Assembly (NCBI GenBank): GCA_963402885.1 | Contig: OY727096.1 | Coordinates: 20,317,820 to 20,381,819 of the forward strand | Length of the DNA stretch: 64,000 nucleotides | Origin: Antedon bifida | Lineage: Eukaryota > Echinodermata > Crinoidea > Comatulida > Antedonidae | Direction: 5' to 3' | Part shown: piece by piece, positions 37,745 to 56,655 of the stretch | Layout: every line of letters begins with the position of its first letter | Numbering within the stretch: the first letter of the stretch is position 1 | Notes under the pieces: model-generated | What the model was told of the DNA's origin: nothing | What the model saw: only the letters and a program-made list of their open reading frames with translations | Database searches by the model: none | Made by a program: the position numbers and the translations under genes

Positions 37745-37995
37745 ATATGAGATCCAGCCACTGATACCCACAGCCTTGTCATTCTTTCAGTAATTTGCCT
37801 TTGATTTATATAAATCCAAAGGCAAATTACTGAAAAAATGACAATGCTGTGGGTATCAGTGGCTGGATCTCAATGGAGATACAAAAAAAAAAGCGAAAAG
37901 CTAAATCAAAACGATAAGTAAAACAGCCAGAAAAGTTAGCAGAGCTTTCGGGCAACACTAGCCCTTCATCAGTGCAAGTATATATATATAACCAA
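37745..37995 (-). mobile_element. Hairpin element with hammerhead-like tail (copy 2; Penelope-like end candidate)
   Basis: A near-perfect hairpin of about 58 bp per arm begins GAGATCCAGCCACTGATACC (37750) and closes GGTATCAGTGGCTGGATCTC (37872). Its loop is ATTTATATAAAT. A shared tail follows. Read on the minus strand, that tail contains CTGATGA, a GGGC/GCCC stem and GAAA (TGCACTGATGAAGGGC then TTGCCCGAAAGCTCTGC), then a TA tract. CTGANGA-stem-GAAA is the hammerhead core, known in terminal repeats of Penelope-like elements. There is one extra A before stem II and stem I is unclear, so activity is unproven. Confidence 0.6.
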
Positions 37996-39311
37996 TTTTG
38001 CACTTACACCACAAGAAGTATAAACTTTCTTCCAGGAGTCAGGTATAAAAATAGGTTTTCCATTTAGCTAAGGTAATTCAGTGCCTGCTTCTTTGGCTGA
38101 CAAAACAGAAGATAAGATAGAAAGGTGGCCTAAAAGTTGTGAAATACTATAAACCTCACTACATATCAGTTCTTCATCTTTATTTATATATATAATTAAC
38201 AAAAATAATTTGTAGCGGTATTTCTTCCCGTAAGCTACAGTGCAAGACACTTTAAATCATATATTTTGTATGCATATATTTGTTATGCATGTATAATTGA
38301 GAGTCGGAAACAAAAATCTTGGTCACATAGCAAGTGTGTGTAATGTCTATTGATTTGTTATGTATTGAAAATGAGCAATTGAACAATTAAATTCATGGAT
38401 TCAAAATACATTTAGCCCACCTAACTTATAAGTTATGCAATTCTGTAAAAGAAAATGATTGTCTAATCAATCCGCTCATTTGAATGCGAAGTATGTTTTA
38501 ATGTACTGTGACATAGGCCTAGCGTTTATTTTTAATGTATGTATTGTTTTTTAATGATAAGCTTTATAGTGGCATGGGTGTGGTTATACGCTTAAATATA
38601 TGCAAAAATAAATATTACTAACTACACTGAAACCATATATTTCAATGAGGTGTATATAAATATTGGTAAGGTAGGATAAATATTTAAGTGATGGGGTTGG
38701 GTGCAGGTTTTAAATGAATGTAATTTGGGAAGGAAAACAAATAATTATACATATAATTAACCACTCAACTTTCAAAAGTCTGTGAGCCACCATTTTAAAG
38801 TAATAGCTTTTTGTATAGCTTTTGTTTTGTTTTCTTAATATTATTCATCATCATTTTAAATGTATCAAATGCCTTGATTTTATTCTTTAAAAATACAGTT
38901 TATTGTCAATTTAAGAATTATAATTATAGAACTATATCTACTTTCTTTGGTGGTGTTTTATCAATGTATTTACAAAAGACAAGAGTAATTAATTTTGGAC
39001 AATAGAAATTGTGTAAATCGTTTAAAAAGTATGCATATCAGAACCACCTGTATTGCTTGCTTAATAATTGTGTGTAACCACTGAGCTTAAATTTATATAC
39101 ACATATCAGGGCTAAATCATTTAAGAACAATTAAAGTTTGAAGGCACTAGTTGTTGTTGTCAAAGCATGGATTTGTTGCTCCATGGTGGTCAAAGTAAGC
39201 ATAATTTATGTCTGCAATCAATAAAACAGATGCTATATTTTATTTATGTCTACTAGTTTTCTGTGTTTAATAGCAAGGTATGGTTGGTAAGGTTTCACAG
39301 AGGCCTTTGAC

Positions 39312-41088
39312 TATGGGCGGCCATTAGGGCCAAAATAGACAAACGTTGCCGTACGAACAATTCCGCTCCCGTAAGGCAAACTAATGGCGTTAAAGACATA
39401 ATTCCTCGAGTGACAAACAAATATTGCCGTACGGACACACAAACACATTGCCGTATGGTTAAATTGGCGTAAGGACAAACATTGGCGTAAGGACAAACAT
39501 TGGCGTAAGGACAAAAATTGGCGTAATGACAAAAATTGGCGTAAAGACAAAAATTGCCGAAAGGACAAAATTGCCGAAAGGACAAAAATTGGCGTACAGT
39601 CTAACTAAATATAAACGTTGAGGGCAGCATAGTAATTTAAAACCACGTGACTGAAACCACTCTGTGTGTCCAGTCCTGATGGGGAATAAAAACATAATCA
39701 TGGAAGGCCAACAATATAGACCAGCCACAACAATAACTATGAAACACCCTTTGTGTATTTTTTACATTTTCAGTGTTACTTATGGTTTTTATGGTATTAG
39801 AAATTAAATATTTGTGAGAAAACGGCGGATTGCTCCTGGGAGTCCGATGGTGGGATTATACTAGGGTACCCTTAGTCGTCCAGTATAAGTTAGAGTAGGA
39901 CCGCTGTAGTGTTCCCGTTTACTCAGCCTTCATTTTTTAAATCTGAGTGTAACTCAATTATGATTTTTAATATTATAGTGAAATTTGATACTGTATTTGT
40001 GAGAAAACGGCGGAATGCTCATGGGAGTTACTTGGTGGGATTATACTAGGGTACCTCCTTGGTCGTCCAGTATAAGTTAAAGTATGACCACTGGTCCCGT
40101 TTACTCAGCATTTATCTTTTAAAAATCTGAGTGTAACTCAATTACGATTTTTTATATATAGTGAAATTTTATACTGTAGGCTATTTGTGAGAAAACGGCG
40201 GATTGCTCCTGGGAGTCACTTGGTGGGATTATACTAGGGTACCTCCTTGGTCGTCCAGTGAAAGTTAGAGTATGACCACTGGTCCCGTTTACTCAGCCCT
40301 CATCTTTTAAATCCGCCGTTTTCTCACAAATTCAGTATAAAATTCAAAAGATAGATGCTGAGTAAACTTCACTATAATATTAAAAATCGTAATTGAGTTA
40401 CACTCAGATTTAAAAGATAAATGCTGAGTAAACGGGACCAGCGGTCCTACTCAAACTTTTACTGGACGACTAAAGAGGTACCCTAGTATAATCCCACCAA
40501 GTGACTCCCAGGAACAATCCGCCGTTTTCTCACAAATATTTCATTTCTAATACCATAAAAACCATAAGTAACACTGAAAATGTAAAAAATACACAAACGG
40601 TGTTTCATAGTTATTGTTGGCTGGAAAAAATAAAAGTGGGCTGGCTTATTGTCGGCTGGCCTATATTGTTGGCTAGCTTAACACAAGCCTTCCATGATTA
40701 TGTTTTTATTCCCCATCAGGATCGACTGGACACACAACAGAGTGGTTTCAGTCACGTGGTTTTAAATTACTATGCTGCCCTCAACGTTTATATTTAGTTA
40801 GACCGTACGCCAATTTTTGTCCTTACGCCAATTTTTGTCCTTTCGGCAATTTTGTCCTTTCGGCAATTTTTGTCCTTACGCCAATTTTTGTCCTTACGCC
40901 AATGTTTGTCCTTACGCCAATTTAACCATACGGCAATTTGTTCATATGGCAATGTGTTTGTGTGTCCGTACGGCAATATTTGTTTGTCACTCGAGGAATT
41001 GTGTCTTTAACGCCATTAGTTTGCCTTACGGGAGCGGAATTGTTCGTACGGCAACGTTTGTCTATTTTGGCCCTAATGGCCGCCCATA
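39312..41088. mobile_element. 1.8-kb foldback transposon with exact 6-bp target duplication
   Basis: It is bounded by TATGGGCGGCCATTAGGGCC and GGCCCTAATGGCCGCCCATA, with TTTGAC directly on both sides (39306-39311 and 41089-41094). The outer arms carry arrays of about 18-bp units (TTGGCGTAAGGACAAACA) in opposite orientation. Inside lie three direct units of about 187 bp starting TTTGTGAGAAAACGGCGG (39811, 39996, 40184), then inverted units (40313-40540). It has no transposase. It is inserted in a repeat whose empty version is at 14830-14975. Confidence 0.85.
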
Positions 41089-41499
41089 TTTGACAACCCT
41101 GTGGCTAGACTTGCCCCAAGTCTGTATTAAGTAGTATCGTATGAAATGCCATATGTGCCAAAATATTTATCTTTTTACTAATTTTTAAACAAAACTCCGT
41201 CTGGAACCCAGACTACCCTGTGACTTGAACAGAGATTGTTCCCTTTTCTTGCGAAAGTTGCAACCTCACTGACAGCTCTTTAAAGAATGTAATAACTGCT
41301 GCTTGTTTCCAGTTTATTCATAACTCGATAATCCTACTCACTTTTTTCAGATTAATAATTTTTAAAATATTGAATGAACAATGACATTTTTATTTGTAAA
41401 AAAGGATAATAATAATCTGATTATATGATGATACTAAACTTTTGTATGTTTTTGCTTTTTGATGACACTGTTGACAAAATGATTTGACCTGGTCTGTTA

Positions 41500-41610
41500 A
41501 GCTCTGTCTACACTAATTTGAGAAAAAAGTGTGATGTGCCAAAATAATGGTAGTGATATTACCATTATCATCATTATCATTACAGTATGTCCATATATGG
41601 ATATATAAGT
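41500..41610. repeat. MITE, TCTGTCTACACTATC family (copy 6, partial)
   Basis: AAGCTCTGTCTACACTAATT at left and GTGTGATGTGCC inside; the right end has decayed to AAGTTTGATAGTAAC. It lies within 150 bases of the JmjC gene start. Confidence 0.7.
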
Positions 41611-41749
41611 TTGATAGTAACTATTGGAGTAATCTATTAATAACTTTTCATTCAAACGTTTTACAAGACAATCTAGTAGATATACTGCCCTCTATACAAC
41701 AAGGAAGTAAATAATCCCAATAAAAACAATAACAAGCATTGTAACAATT

Positions 41750-43315
41750 ATGAATGCGGATAAAACACCAGCATTTTTAAAACTTGAAACAAAATTAAAG
41801 AATTTGCGGCAACAAGCTATAAAAGATGATTTTAATCCAGATCAAATTGGTGAAACCTTTTATAATTGTATCGAGCGTTTTGATGTGCAAAAATCTAACA
41901 GTAACTGTTTATTGATTTGTTTAGTTGGTGTAGGCATAGCTGTTGCACTCTGTGGCGTGGCTTTAAACAGTATACAGTCATCTCTGCACCATGAACCATG
42001 TTTAATAAATAAAGATACACTTCCACCATCATTAATTGGACCAATAACTGACTGTTCTATGTGTGAAGATTTGTTATCCATTCCATTGTATGATGCAATA
42101 ACCAAAGAGGAGTTTGAGATGCGACATGCATACACGAATCGACCAGCTCTTATACGTAATGCTATTCAGAACTGGACAGCATTAACGCAACTTGATTTTA
42201 ATTATTTAAAAGAAATGTATTTATCGTCGAACATTGACGATATTCAAGAGAATTGTGCATTTTTTGCGTATCGTACTGATTTTCTCTCTTTAAAAGATGC
42301 GTTTGAAAGTATCACGCCTGAAATGCAGAATTTAGAGGATGGTGCGCCAAACTGGTATATTGGATGGTGAGTATATAGGAAATACTTCGGTATAAATTTA
42401 GAAAAATCTATTTTTTAGTAACTGTGCCCAAAAAAAGTCCTTATATCAAAATTTGTAATTATTATTAATTCATCCATCCCAGCAGTTTAAACATCCATCG
42501 TTCTTTTTTTTTTTGTAAAGACATTTCTGATAATATCTTTGGGCATAAATACTATAGGCTACTAATACTATATGTTATTATGTTCTTTTTTCAGGAGTAA
42601 TTGTGATGAACATATTCGCACTATGATCAAGCAAATGACACAAAAACCTTATTTTCTGCCAGAAAGATCTGTGTGTTACTCTACATGGATCTTTGTTGGA
42701 ACTCCAGGCATTGGTGCTGGCATTCATGTAAGATTTTTCTAAAGATATCAATTATTATTATAAATCCACTTTTTTAGACTAATTTAATCTCATCCCATAG
42801 CTGGTTTTTAAATCAAACTAGACCTCTACCAATATTTTTTTCATAGATTGATAGTGTTGAACTTCCATCATGGCAAGCTCAGATCATGGGCAGCAAGACT
42901 TGGACTCTAACCCCTCCGCCAGAATGTGAGAATGTGTGCCAGACCATTAGCGCCACACTGAACCCAGGAGATATTAGTACGTATACAAGTAAATTAAGTA
43001 GAACATTATTGTCTGATAAGAAAGTTAGGCCTACAGCTAAAAATGAAAGAAAATCTAGGAAAGGAAAGAAGAATTGGTGTGCCTGACTACTCATCCAGGA
43101 AAATAAAAAAAGTGGAAGGAAGCTACTTACAATCAACAAACGGACATGTATGGTGACACTTTCAACAAAGATGATATTGTATGATTTTTTTCTGCTATTC
43201 ATTGTTAAACATCACTTCTTTTTTTTCAGTTGTGGTTAACACCAACCAGTGGTATCATTCCACTTTAGTGCACAAGGGAAGTATTAGTCTTAGTATTGGA
43301 TCTGAATATGACTGA
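41750..43315 (+). CDS. Membrane-anchored JmjC/cupin-like Fe(II)/2-oxoglutarate oxygenase
   Basis: Coding exons are 41750-42366, 42595-42727, 42847-42976 and 43230-43315; phases agree and give 321 residues. Residues 53-75 (CLLICLVGVGIAVALCGVA) form one membrane segment, so a type II protein with a lumenal or extracellular C-terminal domain is likely. That domain begins near 115 (ITKEEFEMRHAYTNRPALIR), typical of the JmjC/cupin_8 fold. It contains the iron-binding HxD (His250-Ile-Asp252, split by the exon 2/3 junction) and the distal His303 (NTNQWYHSTL). Between them lies the usual G-S-K-x-W then PP (MGSKTWTLTPPPE). The triad is complete, so enzymatic activity is expected; the substrate is unknown. 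It resembles the ER-lumenal JMJD8 in plan but I cannot assign orthology. The start has AACAATTATG context. Confidence 0.82.
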
Positions 43316-43489
43316 CATCCTGAAAGAAGAAAATAAGATGGCCACTGCAGATGACTCTACTGACCACCACCAGTCTAAGTTGAAGTTGATGTGGACATCA
43401 TCTTGTACTACCATGTTATATAATTTAAACATTTTATAAATTTTGTAACTTTAATTATATATTATTTTATTTGCTCTTAAATGCTTAAA

Positions 43490-43495
43490 AATAAA
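43490..43495 (+). promoter_or_regulatory. Poly(A) signal AATAAA, JmjC gene
   Basis: AATAAA about 175 bases after the TGA stop, in AT-rich sequence. Confidence 0.6.
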
Positions 43496-50216
<6,721 letters not shown>

Positions 50217-50277
50217 GACCAGTGGAAGTAACGTCACAAAATTACATCATCCTTGACCTCAATCAGAAGAACATTTA

Positions 50278-50296
50278 AATAAAAATGATTAATAAA
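50278..50296 (+). promoter_or_regulatory. Poly(A) signals AATAAA (two), UBALD
   Basis: AATAAA at 50278-50283 and 50291-50296, 60-80 bases after the stop. Longer 3' UTRs cannot be excluded, since AT-rich sequence continues for kilobases. Confidence 0.6.
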
Positions 50297-53200
50297 GAGG
50301 ACAAAAATGATGTTTAAATTTTGTTTTATGGAAATTTGGCTGTTTGGCAGAGGTGTGTTGCTATTGTCCCAATGTAGATTATGAATCTGTTATACTGCAT
50401 AAGAAGTGTTATGCAATAACAGAAATTGAAGCTGCACTGAGCATGCTCTATACACACCACCTACCATAATGCAACAGCCATTATTTCCTGGACTTGATAA
50501 ACCGATTTGTGTGTTTATACTCCTAGTGATGTCATAAAAAAAATGTTTTTACATAGTATCATCATTTGTTAGTTATGTTGTCGAGGTATTGCTTTTTCCT
50601 GCAACTTGAAAAAACACATAATGATTTGTATGTATCTAACCAATAATGATTTTGTACAGTTAGTTTGTGATATGAAAATGTAAAAAATGTATAGTGATAT
50701 AATGCAAGAAATAGTCATAGTAAACATCATTTTAAATCTTTAAGACAGAAAATTCATTTAGAGCACGAAATGATAAAAGACGTTAAAAGCAATTTGTTCT
50801 GTTTTGCAAAAAAAGATTGTATTATTTTTATTGTTTTTACATTATTGTTAAAATGTATAAGTTAAGTATTGTATTTAGTTGAATATAAAATGATACCATG
50901 TTATGTTATTATTATTTTGTTATTTTTCCTGAGGTGGGGACATCTTTTGTTATAAGAAATCATTATATCATAACTAATTATTCCATGCTATTCATTAAAC
51001 ATACACTTTCATCATGTCATTGGCATTTTGCCAATTTCCTGCAATATGGCATCTTCATAATATTGACTGTTTTGCTAAATTTAAGTATGATGTGTTGATA
51101 TAAATTGTTATTGGCCAATCTGCTCATTTTCTCAGTAGACCATTACCATTCTGTGATCTATTAAGATTTTAATTTTGGGCATTTCCTCAGCATGCATCGT
51201 ATAGTGTGCTTAATTGACTTTGTTTGCTTCACACTTTAATGTTGCTGACTTCCCAGCATGCATCTGACTTGTAGTTTGCTTGAGTGAATTTTGACCTAGG
51301 TCTGTGGTTAAGAGGTAGCTTACCTAGGCCTAGGCTATTTCTCAGTATGTATCTTCCTGGACATTTTCTTAAGGGGTTTTTAAGGCATAAAGTTCAGTGA
51401 GAGTTTAATGACCTAGAAATCAATTGTATTTGACCTTGAGTTCAGTCCCTACAGCCATGTTTGAGACACATTCATAATTTGTTTTCAAAATTACAGTACA
51501 CACTATAAACAATATTTTTATTTTCACATTCGATTTTTGATATTTTGTAAAGCAAAAGTGAAACATACTGATAACATCTATGGGATAAAAAAACATGCTA
51601 AAATAACATCATCACTTTAAATATTTTGGTTTAATATTTCCAAAAACAGTACAGTACATTTGATATTTGTGCTACTTTTGTAGCATCACAAAATAACATT
51701 TTTATTTCTGTTTTATAAAGATTTTGTTTTGTTTTACATAATTTCTCAATGAAATAATCCTAGCTTCTAATATTTTTAATTTCAACAAGATATTCCTAGC
51801 TTCTAACATTTTTAATTTGTACGAGTTAAACTATTTTGATTTGCAATGTGACTAGAAAATAAAAAGAAATGTTTTGTATATATAGTGTCCATACTAAATA
51901 GCAACTAATACATTTTAGTAAAATTTTATAAACTTTAGTTAGTGTGTATAAAATTAGTGGTATAAATTTATTATTATACACAATTGCTTTTGCTCAACAA
52001 ATAGATTATGTTTTTTTTTGACAAATAGAATATTAATTTTATTTCTTTTGATGAAACAATTATGTTTAACGCATACTCAATTTTTTAAATAGGAAAGCTG
52101 TTATTTTTATATAATGATATTATTTCATAATAATTTTGATTTAGATTTCAATTTTCATTACAATAATATTATGTTTATTTTGTTGTGATGAAGTTTTAAA
52201 ACTGTTATCACCATAGTATGAAAGCCTCAAATGGTCAGTAATTTTAGAAAAAGAAGAGATAATTTGTATGGCCCATATGGGTTTCCATAGGTTTGAATTG
52301 TGCAAACATGTAGAACAAGTGTATCATCAGTTTTTACTGTACTAACTTACTGTGCTACTGTTACTACAGTATTCTCATTTACTGCATCCGATCCATTTAC
52401 TGTAGCAAGGCTTTTAGTAAATTGGATGTTGACTTTGTCTGTTTGCACAGTTACCAACACTGTAGTGACTACTGCAGAAAATGTAATGAGATTACTGCAG
52501 TAACGGCAGTGCAATTATTTTGTAAAATGATTATAGTGAATGTACAGAACGGAAAACATTTGGCTGGCTATGTTTTGTGGGTTTGTTTTATTTTTGCTTG
52601 TCATTAGCCGATAAATGAACTCTTAGCCATGCTACATAATATAATGATGTCATCACTTCACAGCTAATCCACTGTTATAGGTCATGTTGTTGCCAGGATA
52701 TTCTCTTATTTATACAAATGTTGTTATGTAACATTCCATAGCAGTGCTCTAGATATTAGAATATTATCTTTCAATATTTTTATTTACTTATCGTAATGAA
52801 ATATATTTATTACAATATTATTTCTCATTTGATGATGTATATTGATTTCGTTTAGTATGAATATTAATTAAAAGTCCATTTATTTATTAGATAGATATCG
52901 GTAATAATTAACGGATAGTTTCTAAAAGGATTGCTAATTTGATAGAATTTAAAAGCAGGGTTTTGGTTGGTTGTCGCCAAGTGAGAGGAATGTACATTGT
53001 TTGAATGTTAATTGTTTGTTTAAAAATGTCAACATTTTGAAGTGAAATTGTTCAGCAATTATACTCAGGGTTATGGATTGAAAAAAATAAGTGTGTACAG
53101 TATGTGTCCTAAGATCATCCGAAATGTACTTCTCAAGAAGAATAGTTATGTGTAATATGTGTAATGAACATGTTAAATTTGGTGTACCATATAGCTGCCC

Positions 53201-54409
53201 TCAACACGAACACATTCTAGTCGGTTGTATCCCTCTCCCTAGATCATTTTCTTCTAGTAGTATAGTTGTATAAAGAATTTAAGTGCATTTTGTAACTTTT
53301 AATCCAGATATTTGGAAAAACAAATGTAGTTGTCGCTAAAATTGCTAAAACTGATAATGATAACCTTAGTTTTTAAGAAACCTTAGTTCACATAGGCAAG
53401 GTGCTGATGATAGCCTATTAACATAATTTGTATACAGATGGTATACTAAAATATAGCAATCACATTTTCTTTTAACTTTGTAAACATTTATAAACATTAG
53501 ATTAAATATTACTTATCTTAAATAAGTGGCACTGTAGGTTTATGGGTATTTGGTTCAAATCCTTTACAAGGATTGATTTAATAAATAATAGCAATTACCT
53601 ATTGTTCCATAACAAAACTTAGAAAGAATGGGTTATTTCGTGCAGGTGACGAGTTATTTGCATATAAATATTGATTATAAAAGATGATTCAAGGTAATCA
53701 TATGATAAGTATGTAAAAGTAGTCTTAAATTTAGAATTTTTGTTATCTGTAAATCAGAATTACTGTTACTTGTACCATGGGGGAATTAATTCGTCCATTT
53801 TGTACACTGCAGTAGACAATGTTATGAAACATGTTTGTTATGTTGGCATAATAGTAGTGATTGTCTATTTAAAGTAGGACAATTAATGTTTAACATGCTG
53901 GTTTAAGTTCTTGCTTTATTATCATGCATGTCTGGTTTGTGTTTACATCATTTGCACGTACATGTAAAGTGTTTTGCAATTTCGTTGACACAGTTCGTAA
54001 TAACAGAAATATTCTCAAAATAATATGCTTTATATTTAGTATTCAGTACAAAATGGTTTATAAATATGCTATTCTTGTACAATAGTAGTTTTATTTACTT
54101 TAAAAAATTTATTTTGGTCTCAAAATGGAGCATAAAAATCGTAGAGATCATTTGTGATTAGGTGTGTGTATTCATAGCAGTAACATAATGTTGAAAAAAA
54201 AGTTATTATTTTGTAAATTAATGAAAGAAAAAACGGAGAGGGGAGAATACTGTGACGGGTTGTAGAAAGCCCTTGTATAATAAAAGGTCTGTAACGGCCC
54301 ATATTTGATTTATGCATTGTGTCCAATGTGTTTTGTATGGTTTTCCTCAAGAATATTATAATATAATGTTTATTTGCAGAATAATTAGTTAATTGGCAAG
54401 ATGTCAGTT

Positions 54410-54630
54410 GTATAACGCAGAGGCCCCTGGTTTAGGAACCCTAAGTGGCCGTCCAACTCTGGAGGCCTTGGTTGTTTTTAGCTTTTTTCTGGAGGCCTTG
54501 GTTGTTTTTAGCTTTTTTCGACATATTTTAATGCCCATTTTTCCTCATGGCATGCACTGCTCAGGGGCTCCCATAAGCTCCGGGGCCCCTGGGTTTAGCG
54601 AGTGAGCACTCATAGCCATTACGCCACTGC
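54410..54630. repeat. Degenerate transposon-like fragment with tandem 30-mer
   Basis: AGAGGCCCCTGGTTTAGG at left and CGGGGCCCCTGGGTTTAG at right bracket two copies of a 30-bp unit starting CTGGAGGCCTTGG. The end GCCATTACGCCACTG looks like a terminal repeat. No ORF of interest. Confidence 0.45.
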
Positions 54631-54731
54631 AAGATGTTTTTCTCTCATAATGCCGCATTTTCCCAAAAGTATCATCATCTGTTATCATCTCAGTGTATTG
54701 ATCTGGATATGTCTTTAAATATCATAAAATG

Positions 54732-55084
54732 TTAAAGATATATTGTCCCCCTAAAAAAATATTTTTTTTAAATTTTTTTGTTGAATATGTTATTTTAATG
54801 TCACATAATAGTTCATCACTCTCACAAAGAATTGGGTCTGAAAAAAATGTATTTACCTGAGAAAAATGTAATTTAAAGCAAAAAAATGGTCAAATTGTCT
54901 GGAAGACAATGAGTTTTTGGGTAAATTAACTGTTTATTTTGTCTTTTTATAGGTGAAATAATTTTTCCCCCCGTTGTTTTTCTTATGGAGGTGAACAACT
55001 TCATTAAAACTGCAAAATGGCCTATTCAAAGTCCGATTTTTAAAATCTTTATTTTTCATGATTTTGGGGGACAATACATCTTTA
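54732..55084. repeat. MITE, TTAA-flanked family (copy 4, full length)
   Basis: TTAAAGATATATTGTCCCCC to GGGGGACAATACATCTTTAA, about 350 bp, same body as 28817-29170. Confidence 0.85.
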
Positions 55085-56367
55085 ACATGCCACAGGCATT
55101 TATCACCCTCCCTGCTTATTGAAGAAACCACATTATGTACAGTAGGTTCTAGATGGTGGTTGACTTAAAATAGATCCTCCCAACTATAGGATAACTATTG
55201 AAAATCCTAAATATATTGGCATCTATAATGCGTGCCAAAGGGAAAAAAATGCGTTGCCACCTTATTATTTCATGAATGGATTATAAACATTATACGGAAT
55301 GATATTAATGGGATGTTTTCTATTCTCTTACCAATATCTCTAGAGTAGTAGAAATGATAAATGTATACATATCGGGAGATTGTTTTGGTTTATTCAAAAT
55401 ATCGGGAGAAATTTCCTTTTTAGCGGGAGATGTCTCAAAATATTGGGAGATTCCCGCCATTATCGGGAGAGATTGGAGGTCTGCTTTACATTGGTAAAAT
55501 TTAAATATTTTGGCACACATGATGTTTCATATTTATTTCTTACAATTTTGTATTTAATTATTTAATCGCACTTTTACTACAAGACCAGCCATTTCTTCAG
55601 GCCAGAATAAGTCTTGCTTATGATTGAACAAAAATAAAAATGCAGACTGGTGGACAACATAAAAAGATAATCACTAGAGACTTATGGCAAGTCTAGAATG
55701 AAAACATGCGAACAACAATTACAAACGTCATAGCTTACAAATGATCAATTCTTTAATAACTAAATTATGGAAACAGATCATGACAGGTGATAGAGGGCAG
55801 TATACTGCCATCAATGAACAATCACACTTTACCAAAACATGATACTACAAACTTTTTAATCGATATCTGGAAAACTTAAAAATACTGTAGTAGATTTCTC
55901 TGTGTATATTATATCATAAACAATACCAATTCCAACATAAAAAACATGCGAAAGAGATTGATAGTTAATTAAAAAAAACTTAAATAAAGGTAAATTGTTT
56001 AATACTGTCGAAAAAATTTCAACTGAGATTATGGATATAAAATAAACATAAAAATCAGACTTCTTATTAATAATAATAAGATGTAAAACATTAATATTAA
56101 CTAGAATAAGAACATTTATAAACTGGTTTTACAAAGAAATGGTTGTTAGTACCATAGCTAGTACCACAGGGTATTTTTATCCGCCCTAAGGATTGTACCC
56201 CAGACAGTATCTACAATTAGGTCAAGGCTTCCTCTCCCACCCATCCTCAAAGTAACATCCTAATAATCTAATGAACATATATAAGCTGAATGCTTTTCAT
56301 TTATACATGGTATGTCGCCATGTCAAATCCCTGTTGTATGTACATTGTATTCACATTTGAAGACATA

Positions 56368-56526
56368 GGCCCTTATTCATGAAAGGGCACTATCTTTAGT
56401 CCTGTACTAAAATCGGCAAAAGATAGTCCACTATCTTTCTTAAACCTACCCCTTGGGTGGACTATATTTTGTCGATTTCAGTACAGGTTTAGTCTAGAAG
56501 ATAGTCCCCTTTTATGAATACGGGCC
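56368..56526. mobile_element. MITE, GGCCCTTATTCATGAAAGGG termini, ATA duplication
   Basis: A 159-bp element from GGCCCTTATTCATGAAAGGG to CCTTTTATGAATACGGGCC, flanked by ATA on both sides. A second inverted pair lies inside (ACTATCTTTAG / CTAGAAGATAGT). Confidence 0.75.
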
Positions 56527-56655
56527 ATAACCTTTAACCTTATTTGCCATCATGCTTCTAGTTAAGTCTGTCATGACCATACTATATCAGTGTGTTGAGT
56601 TAATACTGGCTTTTCTCAACTGCTTTTTTATACTGTATAAACAAATCTTAAAATC

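Larger units (their letters stand above)
36756..41749. other. Spacer between FAM20C and the JmjC gene
   Basis: AT-rich sequence holding the hairpin/hammerhead-like element (37745-37995), the foldback (39312-41088) and a partial MITE (41500-41610). No protein-coding gene is seen; every ORF in 39295-41134 comes from repeat units. Confidence 0.65.
50297..56655. other. Convergent spacer between UBALD and POLDIP3
   Basis: A 6.3-kb AT-rich stretch. It includes a short GC-richer transposon-like fragment (54410-54630) with a 30-bp direct duplication (CTGGAGGCCTTGGTTG), a TTAA-type MITE (54732-55084), a small TCGGGAGA-rich tract (55370-55475) and a MITE (56368-56526). No gene is seen. Confidence 0.6.

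Noticed and set aside
39464..39600. CRISPR-like array of short direct repeats
   Set aside because: The units are contiguous and about 18 bp with no unique spacers, and they lie in a eukaryotic foldback arm.
39295..39728. Several overlapping ORFs on the minus strand with repeated SLRQF or ICPYANV-like peptides
   Set aside because: The peptides are translations in different frames of the 18-bp GGCGTAAGGACAAA array in the foldback arm; the right arm gives the mirror ORF at 40817-41134.
52300..52607. Thr/Val-rich ORFs near 52.3-52.6 kb
   Set aside because: They come from ACTGTAG-rich low-complexity DNA with no splice or family support.
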